Shown here piece after piece: positions 11,202-22,651 of a stretch of DNA of 64,000 bases. The notes beneath the pieces are model-generated. The model did not search any database and was not told the origin of the DNA. It saw only the letters and a list, made by a program, of their open reading frames with translations. The translations under genes and the position numbers were made by a program. Every line of letters starts with the position of its first letter. Positions within the stretch are counted from its first letter, which is position 1. The stretch is from assembly GCF_001653235.2 (NCBI RefSeq), contig NC_035793.1, forward strand, positions 3,100,001-3,164,000, read 5' to 3'. This DNA comes from Pochonia chlamydosporia 170 (lineage: Eukaryota > Ascomycota > Sordariomycetes > Hypocreales > Clavicipitaceae).

Positions 11202-13866
11202 CTTTTCAGGTTCGGCCGAGAATCTGGAAACGATGATGTAGTCAGTGAGCGATCATGATGTGAGTATTGAAGAAGGCGTGAAATGAGGTCAAGGTGTGCT
11301 GCGTGGCTGGGCGTCTGATGGTGTCATGGGGTCGGTTGTGGTGGTACCAGGTTGACGTTTATTACCCCACGCAGTTGAAGTGTTGGACTTGACTCTTGAG
11401 AGCAGACAGCGCCGTTGTTGGTGGGCTTAGCCTTGAACTTACAATTTAACCATGTCTTTCCAAAATGCCCCAATTGAAGTATTCCAAAGGGAAGGAATGA
11501 ATCGTGGATTAGGTAGAGTGACCAGATTGCAGCCTCTGGTGATGCTGCATAGCAAAACTATCTCAGATCATAAATGCTGTTGCAATTAAGTCAAGTTGCT
11601 GATGAGCTCCATGGGCTCGATGACGAATTAGAGGGGAGCTTGGTTTATTCAGCAGATGGCGACGTCTGGTTGGGTGACCAGACTGCTTCTGTGGACGACA
11701 GCAGATCGCGCCGGGTAGGTCCAATGGGTCACTCCTGCCTGTTTCGTGGGGATGGAGTCACTGTACCGTGTCTGGGTTGGTGACAAAGCCCATCAGCAGG
11801 CGGGCCGGTGGGTACGGTACCCAACCAGACGTTGAACATTGAACTGACATTCTGCATGTGGGCTTGAAGTTGTCAAGTGGTTCGCGCTTGGGCCTAGCCG
11901 ACATGTACAAAGAGCCAAAGTCAGAGCAATTTGGAACACCTTGTAAGAAATAATTGCACCATAGTTACAGCGTAGGATTCTATGCAAGACTTCGAACATG
12001 ACGACAGAGAAACATGAGACCAAACGCAACGCGCCAGCAGGGCATTCGTTGCAGTTTGAGCTGGACACAAGGATGATCAGCAGCAACTCCAGTTTCCTTG
12101 AGTTTGCCATGGGATTCAATATGTTACTTGTCACAGCACTCTCACTGCCTAAAGTGCGTTGACTCTTTCTTACTGCTCCCCATTCAGACACTCAACACAA
12201 TCACTAAACATATGTCCGCCACGCATATCTCAGCCTTCATGCCTACGTGGGGGCCAATGGTGCCTTTTTGGGTATTCACCTGGCGTCTTCGGCCATCTGC
12301 TCTCTATTTTCATTTCGGACGGTGCTCCCCCGAAGTGAAGAAGTGAAGTGGACACGGCCGTTGGCTCAACCCCGACAACGGCCGGCCGGTGTTTGTCCCA
12401 CTCGACAAGTCGACCACCAAGTTTTCTTGCCTTTGACAAGCCTCTCTGCGAAATCACCGCAATGCGTAGCCAGTATTGTCTTGCAATTTGTCATGGAGAG
12501 GAACGAACCGTCTAGGGTTATCTGTATTGCTAGCGTTTTATTTTGCTAGCAATCCTCGTGAATCATCAATATTCTTTTTGTGCTGGTCTTACAAACCTGG
12601 TCTGCACAACTGCCATCAAGAGAGACGCACCGATTTCGCTCCCGGCGCCGAACCGGCACTGCGTGAAACATCAGCTGGCTGCTCACGGACTCACTCCCGA
12701 AGGGCGTAGTTCTACTTCTGGGTGAACAGTGGATGATGAGAAGCCGAGTTCGTACTTCGTACCCAGACTGGTGTTTTGTTGGTCCTAACAGGCTTCCTGA
12801 CGCCCGGCTATCTTTGTGCTTGGTGGCACAGTTTGGTCACGATGCCACAATTGCACAGGCCCCAGCCCACATTTCCTCCAGTTTGCCGGGGTAAAGACGT
12901 GACACATATTGCCACATTCTGTAGTTTGATGCAGCCGGTTCTATGCAAAACTCCCCCGGAAAATGTCCGCAACAGGCACCAAAAGTATCCCAAAGACGGC
13001 AGGTTGATTTGTCGAACTGTACTCCGTACCTCGGTTGGTCTCCTCACGCAAGAGGCTGTTTGCTACTTCTGCAGGTTTGATGTGCCGTGTGAACATCCTG
13101 GTCTTGTAATGTAGCTCCTGCTGAAAGACATGAAGTTTGCTGCAAGCTGATATGCATTACAAGCTGCCGCACACCGCATTCCAACAAGAAAGAATGAGAA
13201 TTAGACACAGCTGTTTCGAGGACTTGTGGGGGAGAATTCGTCACCTGGATCAGCATCCAGTTTCTCAATTACCGGCCATCGTAAATCTTTGTCGATCCGG
13301 TGCTATAATAGGACGTACATAAGTCTCATGCCGATGAATGCAAGCAAGTATCCCGCTCCCGTCCCGCGACCATGCCACCACCGGTTTGCAAGCCGTAAGC
13401 CCTTCATCGCTGTTCCAACAAGGGTTCGGAATTGGCGCCGCAAGCCTTACGAATGACCTGAACGTCCGGTGGGGATTGAGGCCCCAAGTGCTGTTTATTA
13501 TCCGCTAGGTGTTTGTGGCCTAATTTGACAGACATGGATCATCCCCGTCACTGTTCTTGGATACCTTGGGTTGGTTCGCCCCTCGGGTTCTCAACTTCAC
13601 TCACGATTTTTCTCCTTCACTGGATTCTGGATTTGTTAAATGGTTTTGCAGTAATGCCTATATCTCATGCTGTGCTGTGCTGTCGTCAGATTTAATGCTC
13701 TGCGTAACACCTTGTGCTAGCTATTGTTGATCCAGACTTCGTTTCCCAACTCACCGTTACTTTGGCCAAGGCGGACGCACCTCTGGCGGCCACAAAAATT
13801 GTTTCGGGCGCCCAACAACGCCACCGTGAGGACCTCACATTGATTTCACTGTGGTCGTCCAAGAAC
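11202..13866. other. Intergenic, 2.7 kb, divergent promoters
   Basis: Lies between two genes transcribed away from each other (peptidase left, transporter right). It contains several ACCAGAC/GTCTGGT words (about 11664, 11690, 11823), a second copy of the 13-mer GTTGAACATTGAA at 11831-11843 and a TACTCCGTA word at 13020-13028. Open frames of up to 130 codons occur on both strands but none has a family signature or intron signals that extend it. Confidence 0.6.
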
Positions 13867-15930
13867 ATGAGCGATGATGATTCACAAGCGCGACCGCGGC
13901 CACAGCTGCCGTTGCAACAGCTGACTATTTTAGGTAAGGAACATTTGAAGGCATAATGTGATGAGACGATATCGAGGTCGGAACTGCGATTTATTTACAT
14001 ATTTCCCGTAAACCAAGCCGAGCAGAATGGGAAGGAGCAGCTGGTGCGCCTTCCGGAAGCTTGCCTTCCACTCGTACCTCACAATCTTCAACCAGACTAC
14101 AAACAATTTTCTACTCTCCTGAATTCTCTTCTCCTGCTGACACTTAATTTAGCCGTCGCGAGATTCGCAGAGCCCATTGCCACAACATCCATCTTTCCTT
14201 ACCTTCCTCAAATGGTTCGGGACTTTGGTGTTGAGGAAACCGAAGTCGCAAAATGGGCTGGACTTACTTCTGCAGTTTTCTCAATATTCCAGAGCTTTGC
14301 TGCAGTACCTTGGGGGAAAATAGCTGACAGCTGGGGACGAAAGCCAAGTCTCATCACTGGCTTATTTTGTACGATGGTCTGCTTTATTGTTTGGGGAATG
14401 TCGACAAGCCTACCTATGGCTATCACTGTGCGGGCTATCCAGGGCGCTAGTAATGGAAATGGTCCGTTGACTCTCCCTTTTAACCCATGATAATTGTCCT
14501 GGATGGAGCTGACCGTGCTGGCAGTCGGAATTATTCGAACTATGGTGGCTGAGCTTGTACCTGAAAAGGAGCTTCAACCCAGAGCCTTTTCTATCATGCC
14601 TCTTGTCTGGTCGTTGGGATCTGTAGTTGGACCGGCCTTTGGCGGGTTCTTTGCTGACCCTGCCAAGCAATATCCTTCGATTTTCGGAGGTGTATGGTTT
14701 TTCGAAAAATTTCCGTATGCTCTTCCAAATTTGATTGCAACGTTTTTCTTCCTCGTATCCTTGATGAGTGCAACCCTCTTCCTCCGGGTACGTTTCTAAA
14801 TTCTGTTTGCCATGCAAATGTTGCTCTTCTCTGACATCCCCTAACAGGAGACGCTGGCTTCCAAACAAGATGACCAAGACTGGGGCCTTTTGTTCGGCAA
14901 GCGCCTCAGTAGAGCACTCAAATGGAATCGTCAACAAGACAAGAGACGGAGATCCTTTGTAGACGGCGAGGCCACAGCCCCCTTAGTACCTAGCAAGATT
15001 CGACCTAGGAAGAAGGAACGCGACTCGCCGGCCCCGGGGTTCGTTGAGATCTTTACGCAGCAAAGTGTACTCATTATGCTGGCATACTTCTTCCTTGCCT
15101 TTCACTCTGTCGCATATGATCAAAACGTCACAGTATTTCTGAATTATCCTGTCATGAAACATACTCCGGAAAATACGAAGCTGCCCTTCTACTTTAATGG
15201 CGGATTCGGTTTGGAGTCAGGGCGTATTGGCACCATTTTCATGCTGTATGGAATCACATGTGGCCTTGTCCAATTCATTCTATTTTCTCCCATGGTCACT
15301 CGGTGGGGTGTTTTGAAATGCTATAAAGCTTGCTGTAAGTAACGAAATACCGTAGACGCTCTTGCGACTAACTGTCCGATCTTTTTAGGTGTCGTCATGC
15401 CACTGGTATACCTCCTCACACCGTATACGTCGTTATTTCCAACGTACGAGACACGGCTGATGGCTCTTGCGTTTGTGCTCATGCTCAAAGCATTCTCCAT
15501 CATTGTCGCTTTCCCCGCCGTTACAATTCTTTTGACCAATTCGGCCACATCACTTAAAATTTTGGGCACCCTCAATGGATTCGTCACCATGTTCAGTGGC
15601 TTTGGCAGAGCCATTGGTCCGGCCAGCACTGGACTTGCATTCAGTTGGGGAGCCAAGAATGGATACGTTGTTACGGCCTACTTCTTCTTGGCACTCATTG
15701 CCGTGCTGGGTGCCATCCCAGTTTTCTGGGTTGTGGAAGGCGACGGTCCCACAGCATCTGTTGAAAACAGTGATACTGAGGATAATGAGACGCTTGTTGG
15801 GAGCCACGTTTTCGTGGATGAGTCTGCAATTGACGACTCTGATGATGATTCTCAGGAGACACAACCTCTGCTTTCAGATTCCAGGAGTGGAACAGCCTAT
15901 GAAGCTGTACGGTCTAGGGCAGAGAACTGA
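13867..15930 (+). CDS. Major facilitator superfamily transporter, YCR023C/ZIFL type
   Basis: Five exons, 13867-13933, 14153-14461, 14525-14787, 14848-15334 and 15389-15930, encode 555 aa. The first exon is short (22 codons plus one base) and easily missed; it restores the usual start of this family, MSDDDSQ..., and splices to give LTILAVARFAEPIA. Signature features: the helix 2-3 loop GKIADSWGRKPSL (MFS motif A), a long charged central loop after helix 6 (KRRRSFVDGEATAP region), and a second set of six helices ending VVEG, followed by an acidic cytosolic tail. Related proteins include yeast YCR023C and plant zinc-induced facilitators, proton-driven exporters of small molecules or metal chelates; the substrate here is unknown. 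The donor of intron 2 (GTCCGT) is weak but the frame and the junction NGNVGIIRTMVAE are as expected. Confidence 0.88.
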
Positions 15931-16479
15931 CCTAGACGACGTGCGGTCCGGAGAGAACTTGAATTGTCCTCGGGAACTCACATAGGCCGGGAGGGTAGAA
16001 AAATTACTTGCGGTCGAGTGTGAACAACGTGTCCCTCGTCCGAATGGGGAGAAGAGGTAAAGGGGGATTTGACGTCTTCTTGGAGGATATCTAATGAATG
16101 TACCAAGAATTGCATATATGGCGCTGGGAACTTATATATTGCTTGGATAGACTAGCCTATTCTAGGTTGTTAAACAATACATAAATAATTTTCAGGATTG
16201 AATGCCTAGGGGTTTAAATGGTGTGTTGTACGCCGCCACAAATGCTACAAAACTGGATGCCAATGATCTATACACATCAACACGGAAATTCCCAAGACCA
16301 AAAGTAGACAAACTCCGTAGCCATGCCTATTACAAAATACAACCCGTCGACATACAGGGGGACGAATATGCTCATGTTTGATCATTTCTGCAGCAACCTT
16401 TTGAGCAAGAAAGGAAAAAGAGCGGAAGGGAAATAGAGGGGTTAAGAGACACACAGAGATTACAGAAGAATTGGTGGAC
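15931..16479. other. Convergent 3' flanks
   Basis: Between the transporter and the SprT-like gene, both ending here. A/T-rich near 16080-16210; no open frame of interest. Confidence 0.6.
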
Positions 16480-17736
16480 TCAAGCCCATGCAGAAGAGCT
16501 CTGCTCAGATCCATATTGCAAGTTGGCAACGACCTGCGCATGGTCTCCAAAATCTTCTCTGTTGCACAATTGCCATTCTTCTGGGGGAGCATGTCTCCTC
16601 GGGAGAGGAGGTTGCAAGTAGTCTTCATGCTTATACGCGTGATTACTGCTCCAACCAGTTTGCTCAAAACTCGACGCACCATGGATGTCGTCCAAGCCAT
16701 GGCTGTACTCAGTAGAGGAAAAGTCGTCACCACGCCATCGAGATAGGTCAGCCTCCATATCTCGCAAGCGGAGGCAATCATTGCCAGCCCAATCATCGAT
16801 AATGCCAGCAATTTGCCGAAATCCGCTTGTGTGTCCCCCATCCTGCTGGGCTTTCAGCCCACAAGTAACAAACATGAAGCTGTGAATCATTTCATGCAGG
16901 AATGTGGAGATGAGCAAGCGTCGATTGTACTGTGTATCTCTGAGGATAGGCGAAGAAAGCACGATTAAAGTTTCCCATCCACCAAGGCAAGCACTTCGCC
17001 GAATTGCCGTTGTACCAACAATGTGGTTCTTGTATTGGCCCGACAGGGAATGGCTCCAGTCCCAGATGACCCTTTGTGTAAGACGATTGGCAAAGAAAAG
17101 CTCATTCGATGCGGAAAATATGCTCTTTAAGGCGTCATTATCTAGTGCGAATTCTGCACCCCGAAACCTCGGCTTGATGAGGGCTTTCAGGATTCGTTCT
17201 GGTTGCGAGTCTGGAAATCTGCGTTGATAGGTCGCAAGGTGTTTGCGAACGAAGCGCGCGGCTTCAGAATCTCCAAGATACGACCCATACCGGTCATCCT
17301 CTGTGGAGTTGGCGTGTTGGTGTGCTGTTGTGTCAGAGGATATGGACAAGCCGGATTCGGTTCGTTCCAAGGGCACGGGGATGCTACTTCTGGAGTGAAA
17401 ACTAGCAGAAGTTTCGTCAAAATTGGGCGGTTTTGGTGATGGAGATGGTGATGGAGCGCTGTCGTGGGCATGGGCCTCTCGTATAACAAGAAATGCTAAG
17501 TTCTGAATCGGAACCGACTGAATTGCCTGATCGTTTGGTGAATATCGAGGGTTATAATCGTACGTTGCATATGCATCCGAATGGTGGCTGTCGAGTTCTC
17601 CTTGAGTGTTGAAATAGTCACTACTGTTGCCGCTTTGCCTAGTAATGACATCTTGGTTGTTGGCGTGACGGCGAGTGGCATATTCCCCGTCTTGAAGCGG
17701 CCTGCCGTGGCCACCTCCAACAACCCAAAAGGCCAT
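16480..17736 (-). CDS. SprT-like zinc metalloprotease domain protein
   Basis: Intron-free CDS of 418 aa from the ATG at 17736. The N-terminal 140 residues are polar and low-complexity (Ser/Pro/Asp/His-rich), then a SprT-like domain follows from about residue 165 to 310. It has the HExxH zinc motif as HEMIHSF (about residue 280) and a downstream GGHTSGFR that supplies the third ligand, as in the SprT/Spartan (SPRTN) fold. SPRTN-like proteases cut DNA-protein crosslinks; fungal members with this architecture are mostly uncharacterised. The C-terminal 80 residues are not conserved to my eye. No zinc finger or PCNA/ubiquitin-binding motif typical of animal SPRTN is visible, so a role in DNA-protein crosslink repair is only a family-based guess. 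Confidence 0.82.
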   Translation of the reverse strand: MAFWVVGGGHGRPLQDGEYATRRHANNQDVITRQSGNSSDYFNTQGELDSHHSDAYATYDYNPRYSPNDQAIQSVPIQNLAFLVIREAHAHDSAPSPSPSPKPPNFDETSASFHSRSSIPVPLERTESGLSISSDTTAHQHANSTEDDRYGSYLGDSEAARFVRKHLATYQRRFPDSQPERILKALIKPRFRGAEFALDNDALKSIFSASNELFFANRLTQRVIWDWSHSLSGQYKNHIVGTTAIRRSACLGGWETLIVLSSPILRDTQYNRRLLISTFLHEMIHSFMFVTCGLKAQQDGGHTSGFRQIAGIIDDWAGNDCLRLRDMEADLSRWRGDDFSSTEYSHGLDDIHGASSFEQTGWSSNHAYKHEDYLQPPLPRRHAPPEEWQLCNREDFGDHAQVVANLQYGSEQSSSAWA

Positions 17737-18442
17737 CGGTCATGCTATTGCGTAGACCACAGGATGCGTTCCGATAAAATCAGGATCGGGAGGCAGAAGA
17801 TTCCGCCGGGATTCTCCAAATGAAAGAGGGAATATGGAAACTTTGAAGTTGAAAAAAAAGAAAAGATCTAAGGTATGTCTTAATTAGGTGGAGGATGACG
17901 GCGTCTTTTGAGCGGTGTACATCCAAGCGAATGTGAACGGGCGTAACCAATGCAGCAATCGGCGGTACACTGAAGCAGACAATCAGACCAGTTGACCAGA
18001 CCAGACTTTACTCCGTACACCAGCAGCTCAAATGCTCTGGAGCTGAGCGCCGAGGACAGTGGACCAAGCCACTGGAACGGGCCAAGACGATCTAGGTCTG
18101 TGCAATGGGCGACCAGCGAGCGAAGGAAGTCGGGAAAGCTGAACAAACAACCAAGTCACGATGATGGAGAACAGTTGCAAAACATGTTGGGGGCAAAGGT
18201 GGAGGAACCAGATTATTCAAAAGAGACATAGAAGAATGACATGGAGGTGTCAGTGCGAGCTTAAGAGCAGAAAAAACGGACCTCGAGTCGAAGCTTCCGA
18301 AGTCCAGTTCAATGCATGTTTCTCATTTGGCAGGAGCGTCGTGGTCATGCCTTCCCTTCCCTGGATGCATCAGCACTTGCTCCGTCGTCGTCGTCTGGTC
18401 GCCTGGTCGTCTGGTCGTTGTCGTACCGACGTCTGACTATGA

Positions 18443-18470
18443 CTCTGGCTCTGGCTCTGGCTCTGGCTCT
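18443..18470. repeat. Hexanucleotide repeat (CTCTGG), 4.7 units
   Basis: Perfect direct repeats in non-coding DNA. Likely length-variable; no function visible. Confidence 0.85.
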
Positions 18471-18591
18471 ACATCTGTTTCTGCCTCGACCAGCTGGAGC
18501 TGCATGCGCGGAGATGCATGCAGCCTGGCACTTCTCCATTACTTTTTGCCCGTCTTCACCTTGTCTCTGTCTCTGCGAGATTATGGATACG

Positions 18592-18610
18592 ATCAATCAA
18601 TCAATCAATC
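18592..18610. repeat. Tetranucleotide repeat (ATCA), 4.75 units
   Basis: Perfect short tandem repeat in intergenic DNA. Confidence 0.85.
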
Positions 18611-20478
18611 CCTCCATGTCGCCACCTGCCTCCTCTGGTGCTGTCAAATCAGCGTTGGCCATGACTTGTTTAGGTCCAACATCGAAGTCGCTAGACTCAG
18701 CCAGACGTGACGTTCAGGTAGGACCATGGGCATACGGCAGCCTCCAATCCTTGCAGCTTGCATGAAGCCAACCAGACCAGACACTAATAATTGCCAGAAC
18801 CCAAACCGGCCGTCTCCAACTGGTGGGTGATCCAGCGTGAACGCCTGCCTTCATCCTTTTGAACAGCTAATCAGTTCACGCACACGACGACTATTGACAG
18901 CTCTCCATACCCTGAGACATTGGATATCACCATGCCAGCCTATGGGAACAATCCGGCCTGCTCGCCACCACAGTGACAGCCTTCCAGCATGATCGGATCC
19001 CCCTACGATGCTCCATCCGGACCTTGATATCCAAAAAAATTTGCATCATGCGTGCTTGCACGGCAAATCACACTCCCTGCTGCATCTCCCATCACCTTGC
19101 ATCAACATCGAGCCCCACAATGTCCAGCAATGTCTATCTGGCACACTGGTGTTGGCCGCCATCTGTCTTTGTCGACTTGGGTGTTCCTTGGCTGCCATGG
19201 CACAGCATCTGATGGGGTTCTCCTTGCAGTTGTTGAAGCCCATATTGGCTAATTCGCTGATCTTCACAATCTAAAATTTTCTGATATATCTTGAAACGAG
19301 GAATTAGACAACGCATCATTAGCCCGTGTTATCGTGCCTAATGGCCGAACATGTCTGCCCAATCCAGTCTCAGAAACAAGAAAAACCGCCCTCATGTCAT
19401 AAACCAAAAATGGGGCATTGGGCTCCAGTTGCCTGCCGTCTTCCTCAGCCTGGCTGGCTCAGCCTCACATCACAGCACAAACAACACACTCTGCCCTTCT
19501 ACGCCTCCCACTAACGAATTCACACAACTTGAAAGCCGCTGTTGATTTGCTTCCGTGTTGTTGGTATAGCGGAGCGGCGAAGCCATACGAGCATCAAAAT
19601 ATGAGGGATGCTTGATTTTCCCTACGTGCGTGTTTCTGTGTACACACCGTGGGTATTCTGAAAAGGAGTTATTTGACTCAGCTGTTTGACTCCTCAATTG
19701 GCAATTACGGATTGGCTAATGTGTTGTTGCCATCAAAGGCTGTTGCTCAACCGCAAGGCTTCATTGGGCAGCGAACAATCAAGGTTGCCCAACCAGGTAG
19801 GTAGGTATGTTGACGTCAATTCCCACCACGGGTTGAACAACCCATTTTTGCCTTGGGCATCACGCAAACAAGAGACGCATCATGCACTGGTGTCCTGCAT
19901 TCGAATGCAATCGGAACTTTACTATACGTGCTTGCTAGTCATGCATCAATTGGGCTTCCCTGACCTGCAACTGATATATCATCTTTGATATTCCTTGGAC
20001 CCTTTGTCTGTTCATACCCTGGCCATCAACTTCGACTGATGTCAACTGGACGGCTGTGCAAACTATTCCAGGTTTGAACAAAAGCCACAGCATTTGAATG
20101 GGCTGTAAGTACCTAAATATAACAGCGAATACGCGTCGGGTTCCCATGGTCCTTCTCAAACAGGGGCTCATGATACGAACCTGGCTGCGCTTATCCTTCC
20201 AGAGCCACGACTACCCGAAGCCCTGGTGATACTGTCGGGCTGGATGAAGCACTGCACAGTTTTGATCAAAACAAGAATGCAACCTGTCGTCATTAAGTGT
20301 CTTTATTATATGTATGATGCTAGATAAAATCGCTGAGCATGATTTCAAACCACTGTTTGGTGGCAGTTACGTATCTCATCACGCTGCCAAAATGTCTCAT
20401 AAGTAATCGAGTCGTCTTTGGACATGCATTCAGCATCGTCCACATCGCCCGTTTCTGCAAATTTCTTCTTTTGGTACG

Positions 20479-20501
20479 CCAAACACCAAACACCAAACAC
20501 C
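20479..20501. repeat. 7-bp repeat (CCAAACA), 3.3 units
   Basis: Perfect short tandem repeat just downstream of the F-box gene stop codon, probably in its 3' untranslated region. Confidence 0.8.
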
Positions 20502-20521
20502 GAATCCAAAACCCACCCTCT

Positions 20522-22651
20522 TTACCGTGGCCCATACGTCGGATCGCCTAAGCTGCCTATGAACTTGACCTCATCGGCTTGTCGCTCCAGCGCACGTCGC
20601 ATTCTATGCGCGTACTGCTGCCTCTTTTCGTTCTCTGCGTCCAGTTCAAGGCCCTGAGCCTCGAAGTCTTTTTCTTCGAAAATCGGCGATTTCGTGAAGC
20701 TCACAAGACCTAATTTTTCTCCAGTCCATAGAAGAACATTGTCGTTGTTGGGCCGATCGTTTCCTTGCCGACATTTGGTCGAAATAAGCTTGCGGGCCAT
20801 GTCATCTGATGCGGGCATCGAAGCAAACAACGACGACTGCTCCTCAGTATCACTATGCCCAATTCGCATTCTCCGACACTCGGTCGAGCCATCCCGCTCA
20901 AACCATTTGATGAAACCTGATCCATCCGAGAACACAATTTTCGAGCCGTGGTTCTCTACTGAGAGAATTGTGGATGAAGCAGCTGTTTGTCGATTTTTCG
21001 TGACGGAGTTTTGCAGCGTTGAATCACCCCCAGTGCCTGCTGCTGAGCTTAGACCGTATATTTCGAGGGACCCCTTCGACTTGTAGCCGCCCCCGGCAAT
21101 TAAGGTCCTACCTTCGCCTTCAGACTTTAGTTTGGTTACTTGCTCGGCCGTCAGCTCAGCTTGGCGGCGGACTTCGGTATCGACGGCGGAGAAGGGGTAT
21201 GGAAGGGCAGCCAAACTCTTGACCAGCGCGCCAGAGTAGATTGACCCTACAATTGCTGGAAATTTGCGCCGATCGTAGTGTAGAATGTTGGAAAATCGCC
21301 CAGAAACGTATATGTCGTCCGATACCTGATCATGTGAACCTGGCCGGGGAAGGTGCAGAATGCTTATTGGGGTGGGTTGGGACAAGGAAGCGTAGGGGGG
21401 AAGCGGTTTGGTGTCAAAGATGGCTCTAAATACGTCTGCTTCATCTCTCTGGTACCCGTCCAGTCGATCAACTACATCGCGAGATGCCATTGCTCTCATA
21501 CGAAAGTCGTGCAGATGAATGCCCAGGGAAGTACCCACGGTCAATGGAACGCCTTGGTGCACTTTGGATAGGGTCGTGATAGACCATTCGAATGATTCCC
21601 GGCTTACAACCTCCAAACGGTTCAGATCCACTTCGATAAGGTCTGGAAACATAATTAGCTCCATTCATACAAGCTGTATAGTCGGAAGGCTGTAGGCTTA
21701 CGACTTTGGACAGCGAAGAATGCCCTGTGGTTGTCATTGTTCACGCTGACACATTCCGTGACACCGGTGTCTATCTTCTTTGATCTTCTGCTGTTTTGGT
21801 CACCAGGGCCATCAATGAAGAGTATGCCCGGATCGCTGGATGCAAGTATGCTACCTTGCTGACCTCGTGTTCCTCTGACATCCCACAGACAGACTGATCC
21901 ATCGTCCAGCGGCGAAACTGCGAGCATGGTGCCGGCACCATCGTTTCCATCGTATGGACTGTACAACGCCATGCCTCGTGCCTCTATGGTAGCCTCAACA
22001 CCACGGTCATGCATTCGCGGAGTCTGAAGCCAGTTGACACATGTAGGGCCATGTCTATGAATGTACTCGTCGTACCACGATACTCGTTCGCCGGGGAAGA
22101 CAGGGTCCCAATTGGCCATATCCTGGAGCTTACGCGAGCGACCGGTGAGGGTGGATGCCGTCAAGAAGTCGTCTCGATATACTGGACGGGTAGGAGAGGA
22201 TTCGGGATCGCTATCCAATTGCATTGGGTCATGGTGGGAGGATTCACCATGGCGTTCTGCGAGGGGCCGAAAAATGTTGCGACGGCTCTTGAGTGATTGG
22301 TACCATTGTGAATTTTCAAAGGCCAACCGTTTCCATAGCTCATCGTCGAGGCAAAGCTCACGGAGCCTTCGACAGACAAGCTGCAAGCTGGTGACGTGAT
22401 GGGGCTCGAGGTCTGGAATGTGAGACCAAATGCTTTTGATTAGCGTACTGCTATTTTGATGTTACACGAATTGTGCAGGGAGCAGGAACATGGAGCAGAG
22501 CAGGTCCAAGGCTGTTGTTGGCCTGCACAGCCAGATAGATGCCATTGCTGGAGGGGCAGTGGGGAGGGGCTGCAAGCTTACAGCTTAATATTTGGAGGAG
22601 AAGTTCATCCGGGAGCTCGTCCCATCGCGATGGACTCTCTGATAAAGCCAT
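20522..22651 (-). CDS. F-box protein with C-terminal propeller-like region
   Basis: Three minus-strand exons, 22582-22651, 21702-22412 and 20522-21642, total 633 aa. The F-box is split by intron 1 and is restored exactly by splicing: DELPDELLLQILSYLEPHHV, then TSLQLVCRRLRELCLDDELW (about residues 11-50). The rest has repeated strand-like blocks such as VSPLDDGSVCLWDVRG and IVFSDGSGFIKWFERDG that suggest a WD40-like beta-propeller. F-box proteins bind Skp1 in SCF ubiquitin ligases and the propeller would choose the substrate; the substrate cannot be told. The protein ends with a charged helix (RMRRALERQADEVKF). The start at 22651 is preferred over codons further upstream because the F-box normally lies within the first 15 residues. 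Confidence 0.85.

Larger units (their letters stand above)
17737..20521. other. Intergenic, 2.8 kb, with simple repeats
   Basis: No gene recognised. Upstream region of the SprT-like gene on the left and 3' flank of the F-box gene on the right. Simple repeats: CTCTGG units at 18443-18470, ATCA units at 18592-18610, and three 7-bp CCAAACA units at 20479-20501. ACCAGAC-type words cluster at 17985-18010, 18390-18415 and 18770-18780; a TACTCCGTA word is at 18009-18017. Confidence 0.6.
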
